From Antennarius striatus (lineage: Eukaryota; Chordata; Actinopteri; Lophiiformes; Antennariidae), in the NCBI RefSeq assembly GCF_040054535.1, contig NC_090782.1:24416501-24480500 (forward strand): a stretch of DNA of 64,000 nucleotides, written 5' to 3'. Both the position numbers and the translations under genes were made by a program. The notes under the pieces were generated by a model. That model saw only the letters and a program-made list of their open reading frames with translations. It did no database searches and was not told the DNA's origin. Shown here one piece after another: positions 27,272 to 38,731 of this stretch (positions are counted from its first letter, which is position 1; each line of letters opens with the position of its first letter).

Positions 27272-27735
27272 GTCACCAAAGACGCCAGTTCTGGGTCAGA
27301 CCGGGATGCGCTGCCCCCTGGTGGGAGAACTCTGATGGGTGCACTTCGTTTATAATACCAATACATTTGCTTTCATGTTTGGTATAAAGTCTGAATGCAC
27401 CGCATTTTGACACAGGTCCCTGAATGCACCACTTCTTCACACTGGTATTTGAATGCACATCTTCACAGAGATGCTGGCGCTTAAACTAGAGCAAAGCATT
27501 GTGGGTAAGTTCCTTCATCATGAATCAAAGACAATTTGAGCCTGCTTCCTGTTCACAAAATCCCTCCACCAATCACGGCTGGACCAGACTGCTGCCATCT
27601 GATTGGTTCGTGGAGTGACGACAATTTATTTTTAAGTGCCAAACCATGTGACTAGTCAGTGGCTCTAAAGTTAAAAAAAAAAAAAAAATTGCAATAAATA
27701 TCTTTTTTGTTGACATGAATATTGATCTCCTTTTT

Positions 27736-27741
27736 TTTATT
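27736..27741 (-). terminator. Candidate dph5 poly(A) signal
   Basis: Minus-strand AATAAA about 100 bp past the dph5 stop codon. Position and orientation fit a polyadenylation signal, although it sits in a poly-T/A run that makes chance occurrence likely. Confidence 0.45.
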
Positions 27742-27838
27742 GATGACATCACACTGAACAGTTTCCCAGAATTCAACATCGGTCTTCTGGTTCGTCCTGA
27801 GGACCATCCCCCACAAGAAGACGATACAAAAACTTGAG

Positions 27839-29107
27839 TTACGACCAGTAGGTGGAGCTGTCCACCGTCTGCAGGTGTTGTAGCGCCGCTGGTTCTGCGG
27901 TCACTCGCAGCATGTCCACCTCCAGTGGGTGGAGTCGCCCAGTGATGACCAGCGAATGGAGCGGCCCGCCAAGGTCATGTGACACCAGCTGCTGCAGCGT
28001 TGCAGTGCAGACTTTCTGGTCGTCGGCGCCGAGTCGGGCCACGCCCACACACACCGTGTCCTCCGTCACACCTGGAGGGGGGGTGGGGGGGCGACAGCGT
28101 TAGCTAGCATTCAGGTTATGCTAACTCGCATTTAGCAGTTTAAACTATTTTGAACAACCACCAGATGACCTCTGGTCATGTGACTGATGGGTGGAGCTTC
28201 GCACCACGACGCATTAACCTGACGGGGCTGTTTGATAAAAACCAAAGTACTTTCAGCTGCGTGTTTGTGTGATCTCTTGAGCCAATCAGATGGGGGGGGT
28301 GTCTCTCACCTAGCTCCGCCCCTTCCACCCGCCTCCTCTGGATGATCTGGATCAGCTGATCTGCAGCCTGGCTGACGGTCATGAAGCGAGGAGGTTCGTA
28401 GATCTTCTTCCCTCTGGAGCGTGAATAAACAGAATAAACACCTGACTTTTATTGACATGTTTACAATTCGGGATGCGTTGTAAACAACAAACAATGGACC
28501 AATCAGGATTTAACATTCAAACCAGATCGAAAAACTCAGAACCCAGAATGTTCTTCAGTCCCGCCTGAAGGAAAGAATCCCTTAAATTCATGTGGTTTAT
28601 TTTCCTCTCTTCTAATCCCAGACGGATCATTTTTCAACATTTTCCAAATTACATAAAACTCCTGAACAGATTTTCCAGCTCACTTTTTGGTTTTCTGGAA
28701 TCTTGATCCTCCGGTTCGTTTACACAAATCATATTTAAAGATCCTCTCCAGCATCGTTACCGGTGGCAACCAGAGGTCTTGGGGTTCTCGTGTCACCGTG
28801 AGGTTCACTGCAGAACGCCAAACATGACATCGTGATGACATCATCGGGGTTCTTACCTCATCATGTTCTCCACGCTCTGCTCTTTGACTTTGATGTCTGG
28901 AAAGAAGACAGACGGTTCGAAGTTAACGCTCAGAAACAAACAAGTTCACGTCAGTTGTCAGGAAATTAATTTCGTAGCAAACAGGAAATCAGCTCTAATG
29001 AGCCCCGCCCCCAGGAAACAGGAAGTGATGGTTTTAAAAAATCAACGCCAGATGAGTGAGAAAAGATCATCTCATTTTATCAGACATGAGAAAATATAAG
29101 AATCAGA

Positions 29108-29162
<55 letters not shown>

Positions 29163-29379
29163 CCAAAAGTCACCAGTGGGTTATTCTGCCCCCACTGGAC
29201 TGTGTCTAACGGGAGGGGGTCCCTGGGGTCCCCATGTCTGGGGATGGTGGGGGGTTGATTAATGGTCTCTGAATAAAGAGATACCCCAGGTCTGGGATCT
29301 ACCCCAACGTAGATGGTGTCCTGCCCCACCCACTTGAGCTGACTTCTCCCTTCTAGACTGCCGCAGCATCAGTTATTAA

Positions 29380-29474
<95 letters not shown>

Positions 29475-29602
29475 CTCACCCAGCAGACAGAGTGTGTGTA
29501 GTCCAGCTGTTCTGTTTTTACAGATTTTGTCGTAGAAGCTCTCTGGTTTCCACGTCTCTGTCCAAAACACCACCGACACCGTCTCCCCGAAGTTATACAG
29601 CT

Positions 29603-29638
<36 letters not shown>

Positions 29639-32406
29639 CATCATAGTGATATCATAATAACCCCTCAGAGAGCAGGGGCTGATGGGATTGACTCCCAGCG
29701 GAGTGTATTTACATAGCCCGCCCCTCATTAACATAAGAACGACCCCCCAGTGGAGACGCTACCAGCTCTGTTAGCATGAGCGCTAATCTCTTTGTGTGTT
29801 AGTGGACAGATGGGTCCTGCTCTCTGATTGGCTGCTCTGACAGGTCAGTTATTGATGAGGTGATGTTCAGGAACATCACATCAGGTTAATGTCTTCCAAC
29901 AGCAGATGGGACACAAGCAGAGGGTTGGTGCCCTCAGTCGTGACTCCCAGGCAGACGGAACGTTCCCGTCTCCTGAGACGGTTTCATCAAATTCATTTCA
30001 CATCCTGACATTTTGTACAATCTCTTTTAAAGAAAAAAAAGAGTCAAAATCTAAAAACATCAAGTTCACTGCAGATCTGCCTGTGAGACCCAGCTCAGGG
30101 CACACAGATCGATTTGTGACGTACCTGCAGACCACAGCAGCCCACCGCGTTCATGATGGAAGCGTTGTGGATGACTTTGTATGCTATCCCAGCATTCACT
30201 GCTCTCAGGACCAGGTCACTGTGGGTGGTGGCTCTGCAACAAGACAAAGACCTCCCTCACTACTGCTAGTACTACCACTAGTAGTAGAACTAGCAGTACT
30301 ACCAGTACTGCTACACCAGATGCTGTCAGGTTTGCGTTGGTAACACTAATCACAGAGTAACACAGCTGCTGAGGTCAGCGGTCCAACCAGCGCCTGATGA
30401 AAAGTAAAAGCACCACATTGGCCCTCAGCAGGCCAATCAGGCGCGTCATCCCTTCATGTGAGCGACTGAACCAACATTCCCAGCAGCGTCTCTGACCGCA
30501 GCCGCAGCTCTGTGATTAACTCTCACAGGAATCTGGTGGTTTGGAGGCGAAGGCCGAGCTGCTCCCAGAGCGCCGCGGTCGCCCGGAACGCCGACGCAGC
30601 AGAATCGATACGAGCCGCCGGACACACACACCCGAGACGTGACCGAGCCCGCTCACCCAAAGGGTCGCCCACTCACCCGAAAGGGTCGCCCACCACCAGG
30701 AAGGCCACGTCAGTGACATCAGCATCCTGCAGGATCTCAGCTGCTCCCTGTTCAACCAGGTCCCGGTCCGCCAGGATCAACTCCTTCCCATAGTACTGTT
30801 CCTAAGAACGACATAGCACTGCTAAAAATGACATAGTACTGTTCCTAAGAACGACATAGCACTGCTAAAAACTGCTCCTAAGAACGACATAGTACTGCTA
30901 AAAATGACACAGCACCGCTCCTGAGAACGACATAGCACCGCTCCTGACAACAACATAGCACTGCTCCTGACAACAACATAGCACTGCTCCTGAGAACGAC
31001 ATAGCACTGCTAAAAACGACATAGTACTGCTAAAAACGACGTGGTACTGCTAAAAATGACATAGTACTGCTCCTAAGAACGACATAGTACTGCTAAAAAC
31101 GACATAGTACTGCTCCTGAGAACGACATAGCACTGCTCATGAAGACGACAAACTGCCAAGATAACACATAGCTAAAACAAACTAATATGCTAAAGTAGCT
31201 ATTACCAACTAATTGAGCTAACAGACATGAGATTTTAAAATACTGCTAAAGTAATTCATTAACCAGTACTTAAGCTGGTTAATGACTACTTTAGCAGTGT
31301 GTTACGTACTGCATTAACCAGTACTGTAGCTAACACACCGCTGTACTGTAGCTAACACACCGCTGTACTGTAGCTAACACACCGCTGTACTGTAGCTAAC
31401 ACACCGCTGTACAGCTGCTAACACACCGCTGTACTGTAGCTCACACACCGCTGTACTGTAGCTAACACACCGCTGTACTGTAGCTCACACACCGCTGTAC
31501 TGTAGCTCACACACCGCTGTACTGTAGCTAACACACCGCTGTACTGTAGCTCACACACCGCTGTACTGTAGCTCACACACCGCTGTACTGTAGCTAACAC
31601 ACCGCTGTACTGTAGCTAACACACCGTTGTACTGTAGCTAACACACCGCTGTACAGCTGCTAACACACCGTTGTACTGTAGCTAACACACCGCTGTACAG
31701 CTGCTAACACACCGTTGTACTGTAGCTAACACACCGCTGTACTGTAGCTAACACACCGCTGTACTGTAGCTAACACACCGTTGTACTGTAGCTAACACAC
31801 CGCTGTACTGTAGCTAACACACCGCTGTACAGCTGCTAACACACCGCTGTACTGTAGCTAACACACCGCTGTACAGCTGCTAACACACCGCTGTACTGTA
31901 GCTCACACACCGCTGTACTGTAGCTAACACACCGTTGTACTGTAGCTAACACACCGCTGTACTGTAGCTCACACACCGCTGTAGAGCCGCTAACACACCG
32001 CTGTACTGTAGCTAACACACCGCTGTACTGTAGCTAACACACCGCTGTACTGTAGCTAACACACCGCTGTACTGTAGCTAACACACCGTTGTACTGTAGC
32101 TAACACACCGCTGTACAGCTGCTAACACACCGCTGTACTGTAGCTAACACACCGTTGTACTGTAGCTAACACACCGCTGTACTGTAGCTAACACACCGTT
32201 GTACTGTAGCTAACACACCGCTGTACTGTAGTTCACACACCGCTGTACAGCTGCTCACTCTTCCCACTCACCAGAGCTTCCTTGCCGACTGTCAGGACGG
32301 AGGTGTAGGCCTCCAGGTAGACCCTGGTGCAGCTCCTCACCGCCTCCAGACCCTTCACCGTGATGTCCGCCGCGTCACCCAGCCCCAGGCCGATCAGGTA
32401 CAGCAT
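27839..32406 (-). CDS. dph5: Diphthine methyl ester synthase (DPH5), 7 coding exons, 288 aa
   Basis: S-adenosylmethionine-dependent methyltransferase of diphthamide synthesis; it methylates the modified histidine of elongation factor 2 in the cytosol. Coding exons (minus): 32,272-32,406; 30,677-30,801; 30,125-30,233; 29,480-29,600; 28,857-28,896; 28,310-28,413; 27,839-28,071. All joins are GT-AG and frame-consistent, giving 867 nt against 285 residues in human. It starts [20 protein letters not shown]. Family hallmarks include GDPFGATTHSDL at the exon 2/3 join, [15 protein letters not shown] in exon 3, [17 protein letters not shown] in exon 4 and the late GADDQK...[11 protein letters not shown] block in exon 7. 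The first exon encodes 45 residues, as I recall for human. The gene is head-to-head with s1pr1, the conserved vertebrate order. Intron 1 (1,470 bp) is almost wholly minisatellite, and exon 4 is flanked by dinucleotide tracts on both sides. No break is seen. Confidence 0.96.
29109..29158. repeat. (CA)n microsatellite in dph5 intron 4
   Basis: About 25 uninterrupted CA units. Confidence 0.98.
29383..29471. repeat. (GT)n microsatellite next to dph5 exon 4 donor
   Basis: About 44 GT units on the plus strand, so (AC)n in the transcript. It starts only a few bases beyond the exon 4 splice donor (GTGAGA at 29,474-29,479). Confidence 0.98.
29604..29635. repeat. (CA)n microsatellite forming the dph5 exon 4 acceptor tract
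   Basis: About 16 CA units on plus, so (TG)n in the transcript. It lies directly before the exon 4 acceptor CAG, in place of an ordinary polypyrimidine tract. Confidence 0.98.
30790..31140. repeat. Minisatellite seeded on the dph5 exon 2 acceptor
   Basis: Units of roughly 20-43 bp built from CATAGTACTG, CTCCTAAGAACGA and CTAAAAATGA. The first unit overlaps the exon 2 acceptor itself: the boundary TACTGTTC|CTAAGAACG (plus strand) is repeated intact 43 bp further on and then in degenerate form. Lies wholly in intron 1 apart from the shared boundary bases. Confidence 0.9.
31314..32250. repeat. 22-bp minisatellite in dph5 intron 1
   Basis: About 42 copies of GCTGTACTGTAGCTAACACA plus CC, with a recurring variant GTACAGCTGCTAACAC and A/C and C/T point variants. 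It ends about 20 bp before the exon 1 splice donor at 32,266-32,271. Cysteine/Val/Ser-rich open frames here are translations of the repeat. Confidence 0.97.
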
Positions 32407-33889
32407 CCTGTCGGCTTCCCCCTCAGCATCGAGTCGGTGTCTCTAATGCAACGACTCTCACACGTTATAACCGCCTCATGAAGTCGCTTCTTCTGACAGC
32501 TAGAGACGCTCCAGCTTTCACGTGTGGTCTCAATTGAGCGACTGGAATACGGCATGACGTAAACTGTTTTCATTTTACGACAGCTGCAGCCGTGATACGT
32601 TCCGTCAGTGTGAGGAGAACCAAACTGCAATGAAAAATCTGTGCATTTAAGATTTAATGGATTATTAACCAACATTTGTGCAGTAAACACAACTTTATTT
32701 ACATAAACTGATTTATTTTGAAGTTATATTTAATTCGGCATACCTTATATAAGCGAATTCATGTTATTAATATGCTTAATTACTCTTTTTTTAGTGCATG
32801 ACGGATTTATTCAGATAAGACAGTCATTTGATTTATCTTCATTTAAAACTACAAATAAAGCTGATTAAAATGTAAAAGCAGCAATAAGGTCATGGAATTT
32901 TTTCCTACCGGATCTAGAACCGGGATTCTTTTTGTGTGTAATTTCTTCAGTGTTGTCATATGAAACTTGTTCCAGACTTTTTTTTCCTGAACACAAATAA
33001 ACCACAGAAATTATTTCCTCTAAACTTTGTGGTTGGGTTTGAGTCAGACAGGAACTCATTCCACGTTCGTTCAAATCTGGGCGGAGCGACGGATCCTGGA
33101 GCCTTAATCACGGAAAATTGCGATTTTCTACATTTTATCTACTTTTCATTTATTTTATCTTTTTGATGGAGTTGTGTTTTACTTGGCTTTAGTCGTCACA
33201 ATCACATAGACGTGTCTCTATACTTTTGGCTAAATGATGTTTCTCAGCCCAAAAACGGACCCCCCCCCCCACTCTCTCTCTCTCTCCAGTGGTTTCCATG
33301 GTAACGGCGGCCGGCAGCACGGCGTGTGAAAGCAGTTGAGTTGTGAATGAGATGTGGGAAACGCTGCCTCTCCTCCTTTCTTCCTCTCTTTCTCTTCTCA
33401 GTCTGTTTATCTCTCGTTCACCCCTTGTTGTGGTAAACAACCCTCTGTGGACCACGTGACAAACCCCCCACCCCACCCCTGAACCCCCTTCCTTCCCTCT
33501 TTTTAGCTGGGAAGCAGTTAATGACTGGGATGGTTGGTCGATTACATAATGGGCTCCTCTGGTTTTTCTGGGGGAGGGTGTGGGGGTGCAGATGAGGGTT
33601 GCGGTCTTTTGTTGCCGTGTTTTGGGGCTTGTTCAGCGCCAGTCATCCAGAGAATCGATGTCCCTCCGTTAACAGTTTCTCTTCAGCCTCAGATCCTGAT
33701 CCTGCTCCTGCTCCTAGAGGATTCTAGAGCCCGACTGGAGGAACAGGATCGGTGTCACCTCTGGTCTCGATGTTATTTTGGAGCTGAGATCATCCAGAAA
33801 AGTTCAAGACATTCACGCTGCTGTTGGACGCTGATCAAACATCTTGATTGGGGGGCCCAGCTGAGGAGCAGATGGATGGAGTCTTTATG
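32407..33889. other. Intergenic, dph5 5' flank
   Basis: The first few hundred bases must hold the dph5 promoter and 5' UTR; no TATA box is evident near the start codon. Beyond this the sequence is mixed, with a CT-rich stretch at about 33,261-33,290. The open frame at 33,534-33,926 has no recognisable domain and is not supported as a gene. Confidence 0.4.
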
Positions 33890-34072
33890 TGCACAAATAA
33901 AACGCCATTTAAAAACAATTGTATAACAATTTTGGGCTTTAATAGGCATCAAAGCAAACACATGCAAGGTTTATCATAAAAAATATTTTACAACTGCATT
34001 TAGTTTGACGGGCCGGACTACCAAGCCTAAGGGGCCACAAATGGCCCTAGGGCTATAATTTGCCCATATCTG
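33890..34072. mobile_element. hAT-like DNA transposon end (remnant)
   Basis: GGGCCGGACTACCAAGC, GGGGCCACAAATGGCCC and a terminal ATAATTTGCCCATATCTG match in style the inverted-repeat end of hAT/Charlie-type elements, whose left end reads CAGnnnTGGGCAAA...GGCC. Only this end is visible; no partner inverted repeat was found, so it is a fragment with an uncertain left limit. Confidence 0.45.
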
Positions 34073-34611
34073 TTATAAGATAAAATAGATGGGCTGTTAC
34101 CACAGTGTTTATCCCTTTCCTGACTGAATCGAGGCCAAACATGAACCGATCTCTCCGAGGCGTCGCGTCCAGGTGAATTCAAGCGTCACATGACCTCAGA
34201 AGTCAGACGCAAACAGGATTAAACAGATAGAGCGTCTAAACTGGATTAAAAGTGTTCCTGATGCGTTATCTGTCTGCTGCGACATTTAGAGGTTTATCTC
34301 TTTAGCGCAAACGTCAACATTAACAGCAGACCGCCACGCGACGCAGCTGCGTCGTCTCCATCTATCATCCACGCTGTGGTTTAGTCCGTCCTCAGATGGA
34401 AACGTGAGAAATAAACCGGAGGAGAAAATAGAGCTCTAACCGGAGACAGATGAGCATCTGCAGTTCATTGAGGTTATTTATGAACTCTAAAAGCCTCACA
34501 CTCCCTGTCGTTCTGGCTGATCATCTGTCGTCACGGTAACACGTCTGTTATTTCAAATACTGTGAAGGAAAACAAAAAATATTCTCCGATAGAAAGTCGA
34601 CAAGAACGACA

Positions 34612-34792
34612 TCCTGATGATGGTGGTGGTGATGATGGTGATGGTGCTGATGATGATGATGGTGATGATGGTGGTGGTGATGATGGTGATGGTGGTGGTG
34701 GTGATGATGGTGGTGGTGGTGATGATGGTGATGGTGCTGATGATGATGATGGTGATGATGGCGGTGGTGATGATGGTGATGGTGGTGGCCTA
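34612..34792. repeat. GATGGTG-type minisatellite
   Basis: Nested ATGGTG/GATGAT repeats with a longer unit GATGGTGCTGATGATGATG appearing twice. Purine-rich on plus. Poly-Asp, poly-Met and poly-His frames over it are artefacts of the triplet periodicity. Confidence 0.95.
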
Positions 34793-34799
34793 CCATGTG

Positions 34800-35926
34800 A
34801 TGTTGATGAATGTTTGTTTACCAGGTAAACATCATGTGACCAGATGAATACGCGTCACCACAGCGTCCAGCTTCTGCTTCATTTCTCCCGAAATCAAATC
34901 TTTATGCAACGAGTTACACAACTATGTTGAGTTGGTGGTGGTGGTGGTGGGCGGGGGGGGGCTGAATCAGAAATGTGGTGGGGGGGTCTGGGGGTGAGGA
35001 GGCCCCGGGTTCTTTGTGGCTCCCACAGAAACATCTCCAATTACAGGACAAAGGCGACTCATTCAGGCCCGCAGCTCCGGCCCTGCAGCTTTGCATGTCT
35101 AATGAGGACGCCGCTGAATGCTAAGAGGACCCCAGGGTGCAGCAGAGGCCCCCGCCCCCCCATCCCGCCCCGCCCACTACGCCGTACCCCCTCCAGCCTG
35201 ACGTCCACCACGGGCCTCCTGCCCCAGCCTGGCGATGAAGAACGTCCAAACATCCTTCACTTAAAGCTCTTTAGGTTTGTAACTCCGCCCCCTCAGTCAC
35301 TACAAATGCTAACCCAAACGCTAACGCTCAGGGCTAACATGACATGACAGTTGTGACCATGTGAATAAGGCAAAAGCTAGGATATATTCCAGCTAATGCA
35401 ACCTTAGCATTATGTTCGCATCGACCAAAAAGACTACAAATAATGGAGAGGACTACAAATACCTTTCTGACGCCATGTTTTCCCATCAGTCTGTTCAGCA
35501 TTCTCTCCCAGACATGATGTTTTATGTGTGCAATAAAGTAATGGCGTCTCATCCATCTTTTATTTTGGCGGGGATGTTGTTGTGGTCTTCCTTTCAGCTG
35601 TGAGTGCTTCCTGTGAGGCGGCCTCTCCGACCAGACGGACGCTTTGATGTCATTAACTTTTCATCTCTTATCGATTCCTGTCTTTTATTTTCCTTCTTCC
35701 AAAGTAAACTACGATCAAACTGACGGCCAATCGGAGGCGAGCAGCAAACTGGCAGGACGACCTCTGACCTCTACTCAGGTCCTTAGGTCAAGTGTTCTTA
35801 AAACCGTGTGACTAAACACACTCAGAGGCTCAGGTCCACTCTCCACTCGACTACTTCTGTCTGATGGCTTGGCTACTGATACCACCAGAAAGTCCAGGAT
35901 TGTCTTCTTCTGTGGTGTTTATTGTG

Positions 35927-35981
<55 letters not shown>

Positions 35982-37719
35982 AGGTAAACGATGGCGACCC
36001 TCCACGTTCCCCTCAGCTGGGGAAACAAGGATTAACATGACAGGAAGTCAGAGAGGAAGAAGCGGGCTGGCTTCCTGTCACGCCGGCGCCGATCCAAACC
36101 ATAATTACAGGCTGCACAAGTTCTGCAGCTAATATTTCACTGAGGAATGTTGGACGGCACCAGGACCTGAACTGAAACCTGGACCAGCGAAACGACACCA
36201 GAGACGAGGATCAGGAACAAGAACCGGGAACACTCTTACGCGTTCTGGTCTGGAGAACCGGGACCGGGATCCGACGTGAACCTGAACGCCTCACGAGTTA
36301 AAGTCTGATCATTCGTCCTCCTGTTCCGTTCCCCCTGCCCTCGTCGCCCCCCCGTTCCCTCCGGTCGTCATGGCGACGCTTTGCTATGCAGCTCTGAGGA
36401 AAGAGGCTTTTGTTATCCAGCACCTCTTCACCCCCTCCTCCTCCTCCTCCTCCTCACCCCATCCTCACCCTCTCTGCTGCTCCTCATCTCAGCTCCATTT
36501 TCTGACTGAGAGCAGCAAACTGGAATCAAGGACTGGTCACATGACCAACAACCAGTATGACCCCAGTTTCACCAGCTGACCCTGGATCTGATCCCAGTAG
36601 CATTTCCCAACATGTTACTGGGATAGGCAAGTATTCCCTGCTACCATAGTGGGATCCCACTATGGTAGCAGGGAATACTTTCTCCATCCATCATCCATCC
36701 ATCATCCATCCATCATCCATCCCATCAGTACAGCAGCTGTTCCAGTTCAACCAGTTGACCTGAGGGTCTGAAACAATGGTACCGCCTGGACAGGAAGTGA
36801 GGTCACAGCCCAGACATCTCACAGAGACCGACCCACAATGCACCTCTCTGAGCTAGTGTCAGTGTTTCTGTTGAGACAAAAACATAGTCGGTCCAATCAG
36901 GCGTGACGTGTTTGTGATGTCATCGGGTCTGGTGACGCCGGGAAAACTTTCTGTCCAGAAGCATCGACGCGTAAAGTTTGTTTGGAGATTGCCGTTAGCG
37001 TTAGCGCACCATGCTACGTAGCCTGATCCTGGATCTGATAGAAGAGGAAAGTTTAAGAACGTTCCGATGAGAACATGTTTTCATTTGACGATGATGAAGA
37101 TGATGATGTTGAAGATGATGATGATGATGCAGACAGTTCTTCAGTCTGATCTGATTCGCAGCCCCCCACCACCACCACCAGAGAGTGTGACTCCACCCTG
37201 CTGACCTCACAGATATGATGGAGGTCAGAGGTCAGGGTTTTGTGGGGGCGGGGCTCAGCTGGTTGTTCTCACGCACTAAACAGAGGTGAAATTTGAAATA
37301 TCAAACCTTTAATACCAAAAACGAAAATCATAAATTCTATCAGAAACAGTTACTTTTAATTAATTGGCCTCACCTGGTCACATGACCATTTCATGTTTAT
37401 TTACACGTGTGATTTATTTGCAGCGTTCACGTTTCCTTCTTTGCGTTGGTGTATTTGCGTGAATCAGCGCCCCCCGTGGTTTGTGGCGGTACTGCACCGG
37501 TAACGGGCGGTTCGAGTCTTCTCCGGTGAGAATAAATTATTAGAATTAAAATTACAAGACTAGGAAATAAAAGGTTTTAATTCTAACAAAACAAACTGAA
37601 GAGTTTATTTTAATATAAGTTTGATTCTGTCATCAGTTCAACATCATTAGAGAGTAAAAGACTGAACTGAACCGGGAGGGAGCGGGAGGAGGGCAGCATC
37701 TTCATCCCCTCCTCCTCCT

Positions 37720-37720
<1 letters not shown>
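34800..37720. other. Intergenic, s1pr1 upstream
   Basis: No gene recognised. Contains a (CA)n tract at about 35,928-35,979, the palindrome at 36,629-36,680, CCATC repeats at about 36,685-36,722 and a GAT-rich run at about 37,085-37,130. Likely holds regulatory DNA for s1pr1, but I see no specific element that proves it. Confidence 0.4.
36591..36680. repeat. Hairpin pair: 9-bp-arm stem plus perfect 52-bp palindrome
   Basis: Positions 36,629-36,680 read the same on both strands over all 52 bases, centred on GGGATCCC, with no spacer. Directly before it lies a second inverted repeat, ATCCCAGTA at 36,591-36,599 against TACTGGGAT at 36,616-36,624, with a 16-base loop. CCCTGCTACCATAGTGGG forms the palindrome core arm. 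No transposon terminus is recognised around it. Confidence 0.9.

Positions 37721-37721
<1 letters not shown>

Positions 37722-37762
<41 letters not shown>
37722..37762. repeat. (GT)n microsatellite, s1pr1 promoter side
   Basis: About 20 GT units followed by GCGCGCGC, just before the candidate non-coding first exon of s1pr1. Confidence 0.97.
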
Positions 37763-37768
<6 letters not shown>

Positions 37769-37819
37769 CTCCGGTTCAAGCTGCCGTCGGGTTGTTTTTC
37801 CTCCGGACTCCCGCTGAAG
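37763..37819 (+). promoter_or_regulatory. Candidate s1pr1 5' UTR exon end with splice donor
   Basis: A C/G-rich stretch with CGCTGAAG|GTAAAA at 37,819/37,820, a good donor. The coding exon has candidate acceptors such as CCGCCTCCAG at about 38,610. S1PR1 genes usually have a non-coding first exon and a single coding exon, so a 0.8-kb 5' intron fits. The start of the exon is unknown. Confidence 0.35.
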
Positions 37820-38731
37820 GTAAAAACTCTCTTTTCTCCGGTAAACCCGGTCAACCGGTTCGACCGACCGTGAAGCTCCGGTAGAAACTCGTTCACGGAA
37901 TAAAATCAAGTGTAACGGAGTTTTGTGAGATCCGGTGTTAGTTTGATGGGATCGATCCGGATTTGATTAAAAAGTTAAAAAATTTTTTTAAAAAAACACG
38001 TGAACGCGTTTAAGACTAACTTTAAAGCTGATTTAAAGCTGAGGTGACGTCACCGGGACTTTTGATTTGATCGCGTTTAAACCCGAACGAATCCGGATCG
38101 TTTGATTGATTGAAAACGTGTGAACGGTGGGAACGAGTCGGTTTCAACGTTTAAAACGTTTTTAAATCTGCTGTCGGGGTTTATTTTTATTCTTATTTCA
38201 TGCAAACGTATTTAACAATCAAGCTGGTCTCGGATCAGGTTAACGGACTAATAAAGAACCGAACCGAACCGAAGCTGAGAATCGATTCGATCGAAGAGGT
38301 CAGTGAATATTTCATCTCCGATGACGTCATCACCAGAAAGACTCACTGAAATGCATTGAAGGGTCACTTTTGATGTTTTCAGGACGTTTGATCTCCATAA
38401 TCAGGTTTTAAAGTGGAACTGAATCGGTTCGTGACCCGATCAGATTTTGGTAAACCGGTTTATTCGGACTAACAGATTTGGCTGAGGTGATCCGGTTTCG
38501 GGACGGATGTTTGGTTTTTTTCTGTCATAAAAGTTGGATTCAGACTTAAATGAAACCGTTTTGTTCCCTCAAAGTTCTGAATCCGCTGAGAGTCTCCATC
38601 CGCCTCCAGGACCATGCCCCCCCCCAGCAGCAGGACCGTCTCTGCCCCTCTTCAGGGCGACCACCTGACATGAAGGCTGAAGTTTGAGGACGCAGCGCCC
38701 CCTGCTGGACCCCCCTTTGCACCTGCGGGTC

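Noticed and set aside
31314-32250. A CRISPR-like array of 22-bp repeats
   Set aside because: Units are contiguous with no unique spacers, and the array sits in an intron of a vertebrate gene.
33534-33926. 130-codon plus-strand open frame
   Set aside because: No recognisable domain, Gly/Cys/Leu-biased, runs into the hAT-like remnant.
34548-34847. Poly-His, poly-Asp and poly-Met frames
   Set aside because: Direct products of the GATGGTG minisatellite.
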